A program made the position numbers and the translations under genes. A stretch of 64,000 nt of DNA from the NCBI RefSeq assembly GCF_017654505.1, contig NC_054537.1, forward strand, positions 65,978,645-66,042,644. Direction: 5' to 3'. Positions 62,552 to 64,000 of this stretch are shown here, one piece after another. The notes beneath the pieces were generated by a model. It was not told the origin of the DNA. It did not search any database and saw only the letters and a program-made list of their open reading frames with translations. Every line of letters starts with the position of its first letter. Within the stretch, counting starts at the first letter, position 1. Source of the DNA: Polyodon spathula (lineage: Eukaryota > Chordata > Actinopteri > Acipenseriformes > Polyodontidae).

Positions 62552-63900
62552 GTGACATTCCTGGATTTGGCTAATGCATATGGTTCAGTACCACATAAAC
62601 TTCTTTGGGCAGCATTTGATTTTTTCGGTGTACTGATGACAATAACAAATTTAGTGAAAGCCTACTTTGGAGATTTGCAATTTAGTTTTTCAACTTCAGA
62701 ATTCAGCACTACATGGCAATGCCTAGAAGTTGGAATAATGGCAGGATGTACCATTTCTCCACTGGCTTTTACCATGGCAATGGAAGTAATTATTAGGGGA
62801 TCAAAATGGGTAGTGGGAGGAGAGCACTTGACTTCTGGAATGTGACTACCACCAATTCGAGCAAATATGGATGACATGACAACAATGACTACAACAGTAG
62901 CCTGCATTGATCGGTTAATGGGCAAATTAACCAATAACGTTGAATGAGCACTAATGCAATTCAAGCCCACTAAATCAAGGCGCATCTCTATAATTAAAGG
63001 TAAAGTAGTAGATACAAGGTCCTACATTAATGGTGAGGCAATACCAACAGTGTCCGAGAAGCCAGTGAAAAGTCTAGGGAGATGGTACGACGGGGATCTA
63101 ATAGACACATTTTGTGTGGGAGTTGTTAGACAACAAGCAGTGGAAGGGTTGAAGAGCATAGACAGCAGCGCTTTACCGGGCAAACTAAAACTCTGGTGCT
63201 TTCAGTTTGGTCTACTGCCAAGACTGCTGTGGCCACTGACTGTGTACGAGGTTTCCTTGACAACAGTTGAGAAACTGGAAGCTTTAATCAGTTCATACGT
63301 CAGGAAATGGTTGGGAGTTCCACGCTGCCTCCTCTGGTAAAGGAATACTGCAGCTACCAATCTCTGCTCTAACCGATGAGTTTAAGTGAGCCAAAGTCTG
63401 ACTGGAAATGACATTAGTAAATTCACGTGACAAATGCGTAAGGGAGTCAGCACCTGTGATGAAAACTGGAAGAAAATGGACTGCAAAGAAAGCTGTGGAA
63501 GATGCTAAGGCTGCCCTTCGAATCAGAATAATTATGGGGCAAGTTCTGCATGGAAAAGGAGGTTTTGGTCTCAGCTCCTCCTACATGGCACAAGGCAGCC
63601 CCAGCTCAATGGAGGAAGCCGGTAGTCAATTAGGTGCAAAAGCAGGAGGAGAGGATCAGGTGCGTAAATGCCATTTCCCAGGCCAAGCAGGGAGAATGGA
63701 TGAGATGGGAGAGTGGAACAATGCAAGATTGGCTGGCAAGACCTATGGTCAGATCAGCATATGATGTTCTCCCATCACCACAGAACATAAACCTCTGGGT
63801 CGGTGTGGATCCCGCATGTCCTTTGTGTTCATCACCTGCAACATTAAGGCACATTTTGACAGGATGTAAGATGGGTCTTAGCCAATGACAGTTTACTTGG
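62552..63900 (+). pseudogene. non-LTR retrotransposon RT with CCHC knuckle (R2/NeSL/HERO-like), decayed
   Basis: The frame from 62552 reads VTFLDLANAYGSVPHKLLWA (first catalytic Asp), then IMAGCTISPLAFTMAMEVII. After a TGA it gives PPIRANMDDMTTM (YxDD block, with Asn-Met instead of Tyr/Phe-x), then a second TGA. It continues KPVKSLGRWY, LPGKLKLWCFQFGLLPRLLW and VRKWLGVPRC to a stop at 63340. Frames shift at ~63340 and ~63625 into ISQAKQGEWMRWES and CPLCSSPATLRHILTGC (63818-63867). That last motif is CX2CX7HX4C, the knuckle that sits between RT and the restriction-like endonuclease in R2/NeSL/HERO-type LINEs. The endonuclease would follow and is at or beyond the window edge. Confidence 0.78.
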
Positions 63901-64000
63901 CATCATGACCAGGTGCTGCGATGTTTGGCCTTAGCATTGGAAGACAAGCGTAACATGACCGATAAGTTGCCACCAGGTCCATCACAGCATTACACACAAT

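Overview
The window is vertebrate nuclear DNA. It is AT-rich with low gene density, has spliced exons with GT/AG boundaries and long (TA)n microsatellites, and carries a mixed load of Tc1/mariner, hAT, Harbinger, L2, CR1, DIRS and LTR-element remains. This repertoire points to a ray-finned fish. The young-looking CR1 tail, the L2 family and the DIRS copy would suit a non-teleost such as sturgeon, paddlefish or gar, but that is an inference.

The only host gene I can support is UBE2E2, a class III ubiquitin-conjugating E2, read on the minus strand. A CpG-rich promoter and non-coding first exon lie at about 50.0-50.4 kb. The first coding exon (47526-47708) holds the start codon and the Ser-rich N-terminal extension. 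A 51-bp exon (46125-46175) holds the start of the UBC fold. Exon 4, which should begin with an AGPKGDNIYEW-type sequence, was not found. Everything from 46124 down to base 1 is therefore best read as one very large intron. From about 50.4 kb to 64 kb is upstream intergenic DNA.

The intron (1-46 kb) holds degenerate transposons. It has Tc1-like copies at 1-621, ~800-1555, 17298-18918, 30839-32674 and 32712-33530, and a Tc1-derived MITE at 15949-16416. It has Harbinger pieces at 6.3-7.5, 19.06 and 22.7-23.1 kb, an L2-clade LINE at 19.3-22.3 kb split by an LTR-like block, and a second L2 fragment at 37.7-38.8 kb. It also has two fold-back MITE families, one nested in the other, a tRNA-derived SINE, a CR1 tail nested in a Tc1, a hAT transposase relic and an unclassified TIR element (34116-34951).

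The upstream side (50.8-64 kb) holds the 3' half of a DIRS-type tyrosine-recombinase retrotransposon (50.8-52.9 kb), a Tc1 relic and a 20-bp minisatellite (56.7-57.1 kb). It also holds a solo LTR (58.1-58.8 kb), an LTR element with a gag-like remnant (59.0-61.0 kb), and a decayed non-LTR reverse transcriptase with a CX2CX7HX4C knuckle, running off the right edge. None of the transposon ORFs looks intact. I see no novel multi-gene system. The most unusual structures are a ~630-bp templated duplication at 26.3-27.0 kb, the nested fold-back elements, the unclassified TIR element, and a signal-peptide-like upstream ORF in UBE2E2 exon 1.
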